Shown: positions 1-5,037 of the stretch, piece by piece
Layout: each line of letters opens with the position of its first letter
How positions within the stretch are numbered: position 1 is the first letter of the stretch
NCBI GenBank assembly: GCA_002772205.1
Contig: PCRZ01000011.1
Location: 1-11,129, forward strand
Direction of reading: 5' to 3'
DNA from: Candidatus Jorgensenbacteria bacterium CG23_combo_of_CG06-09_8_20_14_all_54_14
GTDB taxonomy: Bacteria > Patescibacteriota > Minisyncoccia > UBA6257 > GWB1-50-10
DNA: 11,129 bases
Made by a program: the position numbers and the translations under genes
The notes under the pieces: model-generated
Seen by the model: only the letters and a program-made list of their open reading frames with translations
Database searches by the model: none
Told to the model about the DNA's origin: nothing

Positions 1-20
1 TGCTACAGTTAACTGTAGCA
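1..20. repeat. Perfect 20-bp palindrome at the window edge
   Basis: TGCTACAGTTAACTGTAGCA is its own reverse complement and is followed by CCC. The arms TGCTAC/GTAGCA recur at 90-110 and at 10706-10725 around different cores, so this belongs to a palindrome family with fixed arms and variable centre. The repeat may extend left of the window, which cannot be seen. Apart from this and the hairpin at 90-110, I see nothing gene-like in 1-172; a short stem TTCAGT (115-120) with ACTGAA (128-133) is the only other structure. Confidence 0.75.
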
Positions 21-89
21 CCCAGCCACCAGCACCATTTTCTCCCTTCTCTAATTCGCGGGAATTGTTGAATGATGCAGTGGGAACAG

Positions 90-110
90 TGCTACAACGC
101 TAAAGTAGCA
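90..110. repeat. TGCTAC/GTAGCA hairpin with 9-nt loop
   Basis: Arms TGCTAC (90-95) and GTAGCA (105-110) enclose AACGCTAAA. The arms are the same six bases as in the palindromes at 1-20 and 10706-10725, but the centre is not palindromic. It may be a decayed member of that family or a short hairpin terminator for a gene left of the window. No T-run follows, so a terminator role is weak. Confidence 0.45.
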
Positions 111-172
111 TAGTTCAGTTCCTTTCTACTGAAATGTTCTATTACCCGTAGAACTCCGTGCGGACTCAAGCA

Positions 173-206
173 TTGTTACAATTTCGCGATCGCGAGATTG
201 TAACAA
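173..206. repeat. 34-bp near-perfect palindrome, possible operator of the next gene
   Basis: The arms TTGTTACAAT (173-182) and ATTGTAACAA (197-206) pair perfectly. The inner TCGCGATCGCGA (184-195) is also palindromic. The only unpaired positions are T183 and G196. The inner 30 bp (175-204) match the palindrome at 741-770 at 27 of 30 positions, so the gene at 225-737 lies between two copies. It covers the region where a -35 box would stand for the -10 element at 213-218. That placement fits an operator for autorepression, which is inference. It could also be one end of a mobile unit. Confidence 0.75.
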
Positions 207-209
207 TTT

Positions 210-218
210 TGTTATAAT
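210..218 (+). promoter_or_regulatory. Extended -10 promoter for a leaderless message
   Basis: TGTTATAAT gives a TG-N-TATAAT extended -10 (TATAAT at 213-218). Counting about seven bases downstream puts the transcription start at or next to the ATG at 225. The bases between (219-224, ACGGTC) hold no ribosome-binding site. The likely reading is a leaderless mRNA starting at the initiation codon. No good -35 hexamer is present because that place is occupied by the palindrome; extended -10 promoters often do without one. Confidence 0.6.
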
Positions 219-224
219 ACGGTC

Positions 225-737
225 ATGAGTTTTGTAGACGACCTGCTTACCATTCTATCCAGATACTCCGGAGGGTATAGAAAGATGCGGCAGATGCTCT
301 ATGGGCTTCCTCGCTATGGAAAGTCCCACGAAGTGAAATATGAGTTTAAGGATGTCACCCTTCGCGCTACGCTCTCACGCCTGCGAAAACTCGGTCTTGT
401 TTCTAATAAACAGGGCGAATGGGCAATTACCGTGCGTGGGAAACAACACCTCAAAAATAGAAAATCGCGTTTTGCGAAAGGTCATGGGAAATATCCGGCA
501 TCCTCAGCAATGAAGCACAAAAAGAATATGATCATTGCTTTTGATATACCCGAATCTCATAAAAAAATGCGAGATTGGTTGAGGGTAGAGTTACGGCTAT
601 TGGGATTTGAACCCATCCAGAAGAGTGTATGGTTTGGCCCCGCGCCGCTTCCAGAAGATTTTTTGGAGAGTCTCTCCGAACTGAATCTTTTGCCATTCTT
701 AAAGTTTTTCCGCACCACCGAAGAGGAACTCGTGTAA
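225..737 (+). CDS. PaaX/Cas2-like protein: winged helix plus Cas2-type ferredoxin fold
   Basis: This 170-residue protein has two parts. Residues 1-80 look like a winged-helix DNA-binding domain (VTLRATLSRLRKLGLV, then a wing ending ITVRGKQHL). Residues 98-170 look like a Cas2/PaaX-C domain: NMIIAFDIPESHKKMRDWLR, then LRLLGFEPIQKSVWFGP, then a hydrophobic segment ending FLKFF. Such short wHTH-Cas2 proteins are common in Patescibacteria and are often labelled 'CRISPR-associated endonuclease Cas2', although no CRISPR array or cas1 is present here. The acidic residue of FDIP, at the end of the first strand, is where Cas2 places its metal-binding Asp. The gene is visibly less GC-rich than lepA next door and lies between twin palindromes (173-206, 741-770). 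The start is fixed by the extended -10 and leaderless geometry. Role unknown: autoregulated DNA-binding protein or palindrome-acting nuclease are the two options; family call fairly sure. Confidence 0.75.
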   Translation: MSFVDDLLTILSRYSGGYRKMRQMLYGLPRYGKSHEVKYEFKDVTLRATLSRLRKLGLVSNKQGEWAITVRGKQHLKNRKSRFAKGHGKYPASSAMKHKKNMIIAFDIPESHKKMRDWLRVELRLLGFEPIQKSVWFGPAPLPEDFLESLSELNLLPFLKFFRTTEEELV

Positions 738-740
738 AAT

Positions 741-770
741 GTTACAATTCCGCGATCGCGGAATTGTAAC
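741..770. repeat. 30-bp perfect palindrome after the Cas2-like gene
   Basis: GTTACAATTC (741-750) is mirrored by GAATTGTAAC (761-770) around CGCGATCGCG; all 30 bases pair with no loop. It begins three bases after the stop codon at 735-737 and matches 175-204 at 27 of 30 positions. As RNA it would form a stable 3' hairpin, but no T-run follows, so it is not a classic terminator. It could serve as transcript end-protection, as a binding site for the upstream protein, or as one boundary of a mobile unit. Confidence 0.75.
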
Positions 771-838
771 GTATAGCGCGCCATGGTTTATTGGGTTATC
801 TTACAGTAGTTAGATTATGAACAACCAATAGTTGGATT

Positions 839-2836
839 ATGAGTAACGTAAGGAATTTCGTGATAATCGCACACGTGGACCACGGCAAGTCAACCCTTGC
901 CGATCGTTTTCTTGAGACAACGGGGACCGTGGAGCGCCGCCGGATGCACGCCCAGTACCTCGACCAGCTTGAGCTCGAGCGGGAGCGGGGGATTACCATC
1001 AAGATGGCACCGGTCCGGATGATATATCATCCGGAAATCCGAAATCCAAAATCAGAAATCCTAAACAAAGGTTTAGAAATTATCTCGCTACGCGAGATCC
1101 CGCGAAGCGGGAGAAATTCTCCGCCGAAGGCGGATCCGCCTCTGGCGGAGAAATTAGAAATTGCAGGTTCAGAATATGTTCTGAACCTGATAGATACTCC
1201 TGGACATTCTGACTTTAGTTACGAGGTCTCGCGGGCGCTTGAAGCGGTGGAAGGCGGCATTCTCCTCGTGGATGCAACGCAGGGTATTCAGGCGCAGACG
1301 CTCGCGAATTTCCGTGCCGCGAGGGCCGCGGGGCTTACCCTCGTTGGGGCGGTGAACAAGGTGGACCTGTTTGGAAAATACGATGACAATAACAATAACG
1401 ATGACAAACGCGATGAGAGAATAAGAAAAGTGGTTTATGAGCTTGCTGAACTATTGGAGGCGTCGGAGGGCGATATCCTCCTCGTTTCCGGCAAAACAGG
1501 AAAGGGAGTTCGGGAGCTGCTGGAAGCGGTTATCAGAAGGATACCTCCGCCCCGTCATAGTCATAGTGATGGTCATAGTTGTGCCTTGATATTTGATTCG
1601 TTCTATGACGACCACAAGGGAGTGGTGGCGTCGGTGCGCGTGTTTGATGGCGCCATTTGCGCAACCGATGAGGTGCAACTCCTCGCAAGTGGGGTACATT
1701 CCAAACTCAAGGAGATCGGCTACTTTGCGCCGGAGTTGAAATCCCTCGGCAGCGACGGGGCGTTGAGCGCTGGGGACATCGGCTACCTCGCGACCGGCAT
1801 CCGCGACGCGGCGCACATCACGATCGGCGACACGGTGACGGTGTGGCGGGGGAACCGTACCGCGCCGGTGGTGCCGCTCACCGGATACTACAAACCCCAG
1901 CCGGTGGTCTTCGTCTCGTTCTACCCCGAAGATAGCGACGACTACGAGCTCCTCACGAAGGGGTTGGAGAAATTGCGTTTGAACGACTCCGCGCTCTCCA
2001 TTGAACCGGACCAGAACGAGGTGCTGGGGCGCGGCTACAAGGTTGGGTTCCTCGGGCAGCTCCACTTTGAGATTGTGGCCGAGCGCCTTAAGCGGGAGTT
2101 CGGCGCGCGCACGGTGAATACTTTCCCCTCGGTGGCGTACCGCGTGAAGGTGAAAGACCTGCCTCCTGCCCGTGCAGGCGGGGCGCAGGCAGGTGAATGG
2201 CGCACCATCGTGAAGCCGGAGGATATGCCGCCGGACGCGCTCGCGGTGGAGGAACCGCTCGTCACCGTTTCCATTCTTGCTTCTCCCGCGCAGCTCGGAA
2301 ACATTATGCCGCTCCAAGCGCGCTTCCGTATGCGGAACGTGGAAACGGAAACGCTGGGAGACCACGCTGTGGTGAAAGCAACGATGCCGCTCATGGAACT
2401 GGTGAGCGATTTTGACGACCAGTTGAAATCGGCGACCGCTGGCTACGCTTCCTTCAGCTACGAGCTCGCGGGTTACGCCCCCGCTGATGTGGTGAAGGTA
2501 AGCATTCTCATTTCGGGCGAGATGGTGCCGGGCCTCTCGCGCTTCTTCTCGCGAGAGACCCATGAGCGGGAGGCGCGGAAGATGGTGGAGCGTCTGAAAA
2601 AGCTCCTCCCGCGCCGGCAGTTCGCCCAGCCGGTGCAGGCCTCAGCCGAGGGACGCATCATTGCGCGGGAGGATATCCAAGCGCTCAGGAAAGATGTCAC
2701 GGGCTACCTCTACGGCGGCGACCGCACGCGGAAAATGAAGCTCTGGAAGAAGCAGAAGCGGGGGAAAGAGCGCCTGAAGGAGCGCGCGGAAGCCACTATC
2801 CCGCCGGATGTATTCAAGGAACTACTAAAGAAATAG
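839..2836 (+). CDS. lepA: Elongation factor 4 (LepA), ribosomal back-translocase GTPase, with in-frame insertions
   Basis: LepA binds the ribosome and acts on stalled or mis-translocated elongation complexes using GTP. The GTPase motifs are clear: G1 AHVDHGKST (11-19), G2 ERGITIK (49-55), G3 DTPGH (119-123, with the catalytic His), G4 NKVD (173-176) and a G5-like SGKTG (217-221; usually SAKTG). The LepA-specific C-terminal domain is present (GRIIAREDIQALRKDV, YGGDRTRKMKLWKKQKRGK), which separates it from TypA and EF-G. At 665 residues it is about 66 longer than the ~600 usual for the family. Most of the excess is residues ~65-110, encoded by a palindromic repeat between G2 and G3. Smaller extras are a D/N-rich tract at 181-192 and a repeat-encoded segment at ~440-452. 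The frame stays open through all of them, so the protein is probably functional. The start is chosen because MSNVRNFVIIAHVDHG matches the family N-terminus; the ribosome-binding site is weak. Confidence 0.95.
   Translation: MSNVRNFVIIAHVDHGKSTLADRFLETTGTVERRRMHAQYLDQLELERERGITIKMAPVRMIYHPEIRNPKSEILNKGLEIISLREIPRSGRNSPPKADPPLAEKLEIAGSEYVLNLIDTPGHSDFSYEVSRALEAVEGGILLVDATQGIQAQTLANFRAARAAGLTLVGAVNKVDLFGKYDDNNNNDDKRDERIRKVVYELAELLEASEGDILLVSGKTGKGVRELLEAVIRRIPPPRHSHSDGHSCALIFDSFYDDHKGVVASVRVFDGAICATDEVQLLASGVHSKLKEIGYFAPELKSLGSDGALSAGDIGYLATGIRDAAHITIGDTVTVWRGNRTAPVVPLTGYYKPQPVVFVSFYPEDSDDYELLTKGLEKLRLNDSALSIEPDQNEVLGRGYKVGFLGQLHFEIVAERLKREFGARTVNTFPSVAYRVKVKDLPPARAGGAQAGEWRTIVKPEDMPPDALAVEEPLVTVSILASPAQLGNIMPLQARFRMRNVETETLGDHAVVKATMPLMELVSDFDDQLKSATAGYASFSYELAGYAPADVVKVSILISGEMVPGLSRFFSRETHEREARKMVERLKKLLPRRQFAQPVQASAEGRIIAREDIQALRKDVTGYLYGGDRTRKMKLWKKQKRGKERLKERAEATIPPDVFKELLKK
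1014..1189. repeat. Palindromic repeat inserted in frame within lepA
   Basis: Between the conserved G2 and G3 motifs the DNA turns into a series of hairpins. They are a 22-bp perfect palindrome (1014-1035), CTAAAC..GTTTAG around 1061-1076, ATCTCGC/GCGAGAT (1082-1098), CCCGC/GCGGG (1099-1111), CTCCGCC/GGCGGAG (1119-1150) enclosing the perfect AGGCGGATCCGCCT (1128-1141), and 11-bp arms at 1164-1174 and 1179-1189. The middle part (about 1036-1163) is related to the noncoding repeat at 9781-9965. Both contain AGAAATCC, then AAAGGTTT, then AAGGCGGATCCGCCT, then GGCGGAGAA and a TTAGAA tail. The inserted peptide is about 42 residues longer than this loop in E. coli LepA. Exact borders are uncertain because the flanking palindromes include host codons. 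Confidence 0.8.
2157..2194. repeat. Second short in-frame hairpin repeat in lepA
   Basis: ACCTGCCT (2157-2164) and AGGCAGGT (2187-2194) are perfect inverted arms around a GC-rich centre. The inner CCTGCCCGTGCAGGCGGGG (2165-2183) is nearly the same as CCTGCCCGCTGGCAGGCGGG at 3528-3547, differing by a two-base gap. It encodes the low-complexity peptide LPPARAGGAQAGE, in a stretch where this LepA is about 11 residues longer than E. coli LepA. A 38-bp hairpin that keeps the reading frame is the simplest explanation. Confidence 0.6.
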
Positions 2837-2850
2837 AAGAGATAGGGATT

Positions 2851-2886
2851 TATCACATGAAAACGCGACCGCGCGCTCATGTGATA
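2851..2886. repeat. 36-bp palindrome, decayed copy, 14 bp after lepA
   Basis: Arms TATCACATGA (2851-2860) and TCATGTGATA (2877-2886) pair perfectly, extended by TT (2849-2850) and AA (2887-2888). The centre pairs except at three positions and the middle. It is the same sequence family as 2941-2976, which is perfect. It lies just after the lepA stop, so it may act as a 3' hairpin, but there is no T-run directly after it. Confidence 0.7.
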
Positions 2887-2940
2887 AAATAAAAATGAAA
2901 AATAATGGAAAAAAAGAAAAAAGAACGTAGCGGCTTTGTG

Positions 2941-2976
2941 TATCACATGAAAACGCGATCGCGTTTTCATGTGATA
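2941..2976. repeat. 36-bp perfect palindrome with GCGATCGC core
   Basis: TATCACATGA at 2941-2950 is mirrored by TCATGTGATA at 2967-2976, with AAACGCGATCGCGTTT between; every base pairs. The core GCGATCGC also sits in the palindromes at 173-206 and 741-770. The copy at 2851-2886 begins 90 bp upstream with the same arms. The A-rich spacer (2887-2940) shows no gene. The position just upstream of the promoter at 2994-3021 could suit a regulatory site or a terminator separating lepA from the next gene. Confidence 0.75.
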
Positions 2977-2993
2977 GGAAAATTTTGCGCTGC

Positions 2994-3021
2994 GTGACAA
3001 AGAAGGAAAAATTGCTATAGT
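2994..3021 (+). promoter_or_regulatory. Sigma-70-type promoter for the DivIC-like gene
   Basis: A -35 box GTGACA (2994-2999), a 16-base spacer and a -10 box TATAGT (3016-3021) preceded by TG at 3013-3014 (extended -10, TGCTATAGT). Both hexamers match consensus at five of six positions. The predicted start is near 3028, leaving a 5' leader of about 28 bases before the ATG at 3056. Confidence 0.65.
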
Positions 3022-3055
3022 TAGCTCAAATGGCGGTGAATCGCTGCATAGAGAT

Positions 3056-3352
3056 ATGAGGTTGTGGATGTGGGGAATAGTGTTATTGGTAATTGCTCTT
3101 CTTGGGTGGGGCGTATATACTCTTGCGAGCGAGCAGAACACGCTGGAGAGCGATTGGGAAGGTCTCCAGGCGACCGTCGCGGCGCTCCAAAGCGAGAACG
3201 CGGCACTGCGGGAGAAGATAGAATATATAAAACAGCCGGAAAATATCCTCAAGGAATTGAAATCGCAGTTCAACTACACCGAGGTGGGGGAGAAACTGCT
3301 CATCATCATCCCTCCGGCGGCAAGTTCCACCGCGACGAGCACGGTACATTAA
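3056..3352 (+). CDS. FtsB/DivIC-like septum formation initiator protein
   Basis: A 98-residue bitopic membrane protein. One transmembrane helix (about 5-24, MWGIVLLVIALLGWGVYTLA) is followed by a coiled coil (about 26-60) with heptad-like leucines (LQATVAALQSENAALREKIE). Next come IKQPENILKELKSQFNYTEVGEKLLIIIP and a short Ser/Thr/Ala tail. The order single TM, short extracytoplasmic coiled coil, then a conserved 'FNYTxxGEKLLxI' close is typical of FtsB/DivIC proteins, which link early and late divisome parts at the septum. It has its own promoter at 2994-3021. The ribosome-binding site is weak (AGAG at 3050-3053, three bases before the ATG). Small coiled-coil membrane proteins diverge quickly, so choosing between FtsB, DivIC and FtsL is not possible here. 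Confidence 0.75.
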   Translation: MRLWMWGIVLLVIALLGWGVYTLASEQNTLESDWEGLQATVAALQSENAALREKIEYIKQPENILKELKSQFNYTEVGEKLLIIIPPAASSTATSTVH

Positions 3353-3413
3353 TGAGAAGTTGCGGGACTTCCCAAGCCCCGTTACAAAACATAGCGCAAT
3401 CCCGCTCAATTTT

Positions 3414-3484
3414 GCGACCATCGTTTAGTGGCAGGACGGCTGCTTCCCAAGCAGTAGGCGCGAGTTCGATTCTCGCTGGTCGCA
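3414..3484 (+). tRNA. tRNA-Gly, anticodon CCC
   Basis: A full cloverleaf can be drawn. The acceptor stem is GCGACCA (3414-3420) with TGGTCGC (3477-3483). The D stem is GTTT/GGAC with two G-U pairs. The anticodon stem GCTGC/GCAGT carries the loop TTCCCAA, giving anticodon CCC. The T arm is GCGAG-TTCGATT-CTCGC. The discriminator base is A3484 and the next bases are CAA, so CCA is not encoded and must be added by the CCA-adding enzyme. Glycine tRNAs of bacteria usually have U at the discriminator position, so A is a little unusual. It decodes GGG. Confidence 0.93.
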
Positions 3485-3520
3485 CAAAACAAAGCAAAAT
3501 TGGGGCGGGGCCAAGCTGTG

Positions 3521-3555
3521 CGGGTTCCCTGCCCGCTGGCAGGCGGGGATTCCCG
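3521..3555. repeat. GC-rich hairpin repeat downstream of tRNA-Gly
   Basis: Outer arms CGGGTTCCC/GGGATTCCCG enclose CCTGCC-CGCT-GGCAGG. The inner 21 bp (3528-3548) nearly match 2165-2183 inside lepA, so this is the noncoding copy of a short repeat family. In the tRNA-to-sigma gap (3485-3697) it and the terminator-like hairpin below are the only structures I see. Confidence 0.55.
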
Positions 3556-3576
3556 TATTCCGCACCACAAAAGCAT

Positions 3577-3634
3577 CTCGCGTGTCGCACATTGCTGAAG
3601 CTTTGGCGACGGCACGAGGCGAGGTGTTTTTTTT
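3577..3634 (+). terminator. Candidate intrinsic terminator with eight-T run
   Basis: CTCGC at 3577-3581 and following bases can pair, with bulges, with GGCGACGGCACGAGGCGAG (3605-3623). Eight T residues follow at 3627-3634. The loop contains AAGCTT. The stem is imperfect, so only the T-run and GC-rich stem support it. It would end the tRNA-Gly transcript before the sigma factor gene. Confidence 0.4.
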
Positions 3635-3697
3635 GTTCCTGATATTTGAAAAGCTATTTGAACATCACGGCCATAGATGCGAAGATTAAGAGCGAAT

Positions 3698-4270
3698 ATG
3701 TTTACGAACGTCATCACCGACGAACAGCTTGTTGAGTGGTGTCTCCGCGGCGACGAAGCCGCGCTCCGCACGCTCTTTGAACGGCACCTTGCGCCGGTGT
3801 ACGCGTTCGTGCACCGCTATGTGGGTAACGACGATGACGCAAAGGACGTGGTCCAGGAAACGTTCGTGCGCGCGTGGCGACACTTGCGCACATTTGACCA
3901 AACGAAGCGATTCAAAACATGGCTCTTCACCATCGCAAAGAATACCTCGCTGAACTTCCTGAAGAAGAAAAAGCCGGCGACGTTTTCCGAGCTGACACGG
4001 GAAAGGGGAGAAGGTGAAGACATGTTCGAAGAATCACTCGAAGACCCCGCACCTTCTCTTGAGGAACTGTTTGACGTGGTACGAACCGCGGAGGAACTTG
4101 GGGGAGCTATAGCGGAGCTTCCGCCGCCGCATCGGATGGTGCTCCTCCTGTACTATCAGGACCAGTTCACGTTCAAGGAAATTGCGGGGATCGTTGGCGA
4201 ACCACTGAACACCGTGAAGAGCAGGCACCGCCGGGCGCTCATTGCCCTGCGGAAACTTCTAGTGCGGTAG
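3698..4270 (+). CDS. ECF-type RNA polymerase sigma-70 factor
   Basis: A 191-residue protein with only sigma regions 2 and 4, the layout of group 4 (ECF) sigma factors. Counting from M3698, region 2 spans about 10-90 (EQLVEWCLRGDEAALRTLFE, then DAKDVVQETFVRAWRHLRTF and TWLFTIAKNTSLNFLKKKK). A Glu/Ser-rich linker spans about 91-125. Region 4 spans about 130-190 (IAELPPPHRMVLLLYYQDQF, FKEIAGIVGEPLNTVKSRHR, a helix-turn-helix for -35 recognition). An in-frame ATG at 3677 would add seven residues. I prefer 3698 because AAGAG stands five bases before it, while 3677 has no ribosome-binding site. The next genes encode a small membrane protein and an exporter, so this factor probably drives an envelope or export response. 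A GGAACC at 4472-4477 is a possible self-type -35 element. The family call is firm; the regulon is inference. Confidence 0.92.
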   Translation: MFTNVITDEQLVEWCLRGDEAALRTLFERHLAPVYAFVHRYVGNDDDAKDVVQETFVRAWRHLRTFDQTKRFKTWLFTIAKNTSLNFLKKKKPATFSELTRERGEGEDMFEESLEDPAPSLEELFDVVRTAEELGGAIAELPPPHRMVLLLYYQDQFTFKEIAGIVGEPLNTVKSRHRRALIALRKLLVR

Positions 4271-4349
4271 TTTTAGTCGCTTCCTATTACTTCATTGAAG
4301 TCATTTTGTTGAATATCAGAGCCGTTTTTCATTTCCTTTTTCAAAAACC

Positions 4350-4375
4350 AGGTGCTTTAATTGATTAAAGCACCT
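4350..4375. terminator. Perfect 11-bp hairpin between sigma factor and membrane protein
   Basis: AGGTGCTTTAA (4350-4360), loop TTGA, TTAAAGCACCT (4365-4375). No T-run follows on the + strand. On the - strand the stem is followed by GGTTTTTGAAAAAGG, a better terminator tail. It may reduce read-through from the sigma gene or belong to the palindrome family, since its core TAATTGATTA is also in the palindrome cut by the window end at 11110-11129. The rest of 4271-4527 holds no gene I can support; 4482-4500 is a CGGCTCCGCTTCGCTCG stretch of the kind common in Patescibacteria spacers. Confidence 0.5.
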
Positions 4376-4527
4376 ACCCCAACCGCTTGCGGCGTGCGTC
4401 ATATTAAAACGAATGAGCGTTGTCAGTCACGTGAAATATGCCATGGTTGAATTGCGGTGACATGGTTATAAGGAACCGTTCGGCTCCGCTTCGCTCGCCT
4501 CTGCTTTGTTAGATATTGAACGCCCGC

Positions 4528-4555
4528 TTGGCACCGTTTCTCAATGCGGTATAAA
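4528..4555 (+). promoter_or_regulatory. Sigma-70-type promoter for the putative anti-sigma/exporter operon
   Basis: A -35 box TTGGCA (4528-4533), 16-base spacer and -10 box TATAAA (4550-4555); each hexamer matches consensus at five of six positions. Expected start is near 4562, with a leader of about 40 bases before the ATG at 4603. The motif GCGGTATAA (4546-4554) is repeated 33 bases downstream. A GGAACC at 4472-4477 could be an ECF -35 element, but I could not find a convincing matching -10. So a housekeeping promoter is visible and control by the neighbouring sigma factor remains unproven. Confidence 0.55.
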
Positions 4556-4602
4556 AATGCACCAAAACGCGCCCCTTCGCGGTATAAGGAATGTAGAGAA
4601 CC

Positions 4603-5025
4603 ATGCGAACGAACGCCGATTATCAAACTTTTTTAAGCAATTTTGACCGCGCCGCGCCGCCGGAGGGCCTCCTTGATGAGGTGCTCCTTCGCATATACGG
4701 GGTGCAGCGGCGCTGGACGCGGGTCCGGACGGCTCTTTTCGGGTTTTGCGCGGTGGCGGCAGGCGCACTTTTGGTACCCGCGTGGGGCGCGCTCCAAAAC
4801 GAGCTTGCCCTGTCCGGGTTCACCCGCTTCGTTTCCCTCGCATTCTCGGACTGGTCGACGATCATCACGTATGGAAAGGATCTTGGTATCTCACTGCTCG
4901 AATCATTGCCGGTGTTCTCCGCCGTTGCCGTGCTGGGGCTCCTCCTTGCCTTCATGGCGTCACTCGGGGGCCTTGTGCGGAACGCGGAAGCCGGTCGGCG
5001 GTCGTTTACGATAAAAATTACATAA
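4603..5025 (+). CDS. Small two-TM membrane protein, putative anti-sigma factor
   Basis: I do not recognise a named family. The 140-residue protein has a cytoplasmic-looking N-terminus of about 40 residues (MRTNADYQTFLSNFDRAAPP, then GLLDEVLLRIYG). It has a transmembrane helix near 43-63 (TALFGFCAVAAGALLVPAWG), an external loop of about 37 residues and a second helix near 101-125 (LPVFSAVAVLGLLLAFMASL). The basic tail is NAEAGRRSFTIKIT. The N-terminal 'PPEGLLDEVLLRI' helix, together with its place after an ECF sigma gene and before exported proteins, is what one expects of a membrane anti-sigma factor. No zinc-binding HxxxCxxC motif is present, so it is not a ZAS-type protein. Function is inferred from context only. 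Translation of the next gene starts 12 bases after its stop, so the two are almost certainly cotranscribed. Confidence 0.6.
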   Translation: MRTNADYQTFLSNFDRAAPPEGLLDEVLLRIYGVQRRWTRVRTALFGFCAVAAGALLVPAWGALQNELALSGFTRFVSLAFSDWSTIITYGKDLGISLLESLPVFSAVAVLGLLLAFMASLGGLVRNAEAGRRSFTIKIT

Positions 5026-5037
5026 GCATCCGCCGCC

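Noticed and set aside
225..737. Calling this a CRISPR Cas2
   Set aside because: No CRISPR array or cas1 is present in the window, and the N-terminal winged helix points to the PaaX-like/stand-alone Cas2-fold group.
1451..2563. Long open frame on the - strand (370 codons)
   Set aside because: It lies wholly within lepA, whose motifs are intact on the + strand; the product is His/Arg-rich with no family likeness. It is a codon-bias shadow.
839..2836. TypA/BipA or EF-G identity
   Set aside because: The C-terminal YGGDRTRKMKLWKKQK segment and FSYEVSRALEAVEGG are LepA hallmarks.
2905..2997. 30-residue frame MEKKKKERSGFVYHMKTRSR... spanning the perfect palindrome
   Set aside because: Lysine run from A-rich DNA, no ribosome-binding site, and half of it is the palindrome; interesting only because the palindrome stays open in this frame.
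2710..3273. 187-codon - strand frame across the palindromes
   Set aside because: Ser/Phe-rich readout of A-rich spacer and palindromes, antisense to the end of lepA and the DivIC-like gene.
4472..4500. ECF-type promoter (GGAACC with a -10 about 16 bases later)
   Set aside because: The -35-like hexamer is present but no convincing ECF -10 was found at the right spacing; noted only as a hint.
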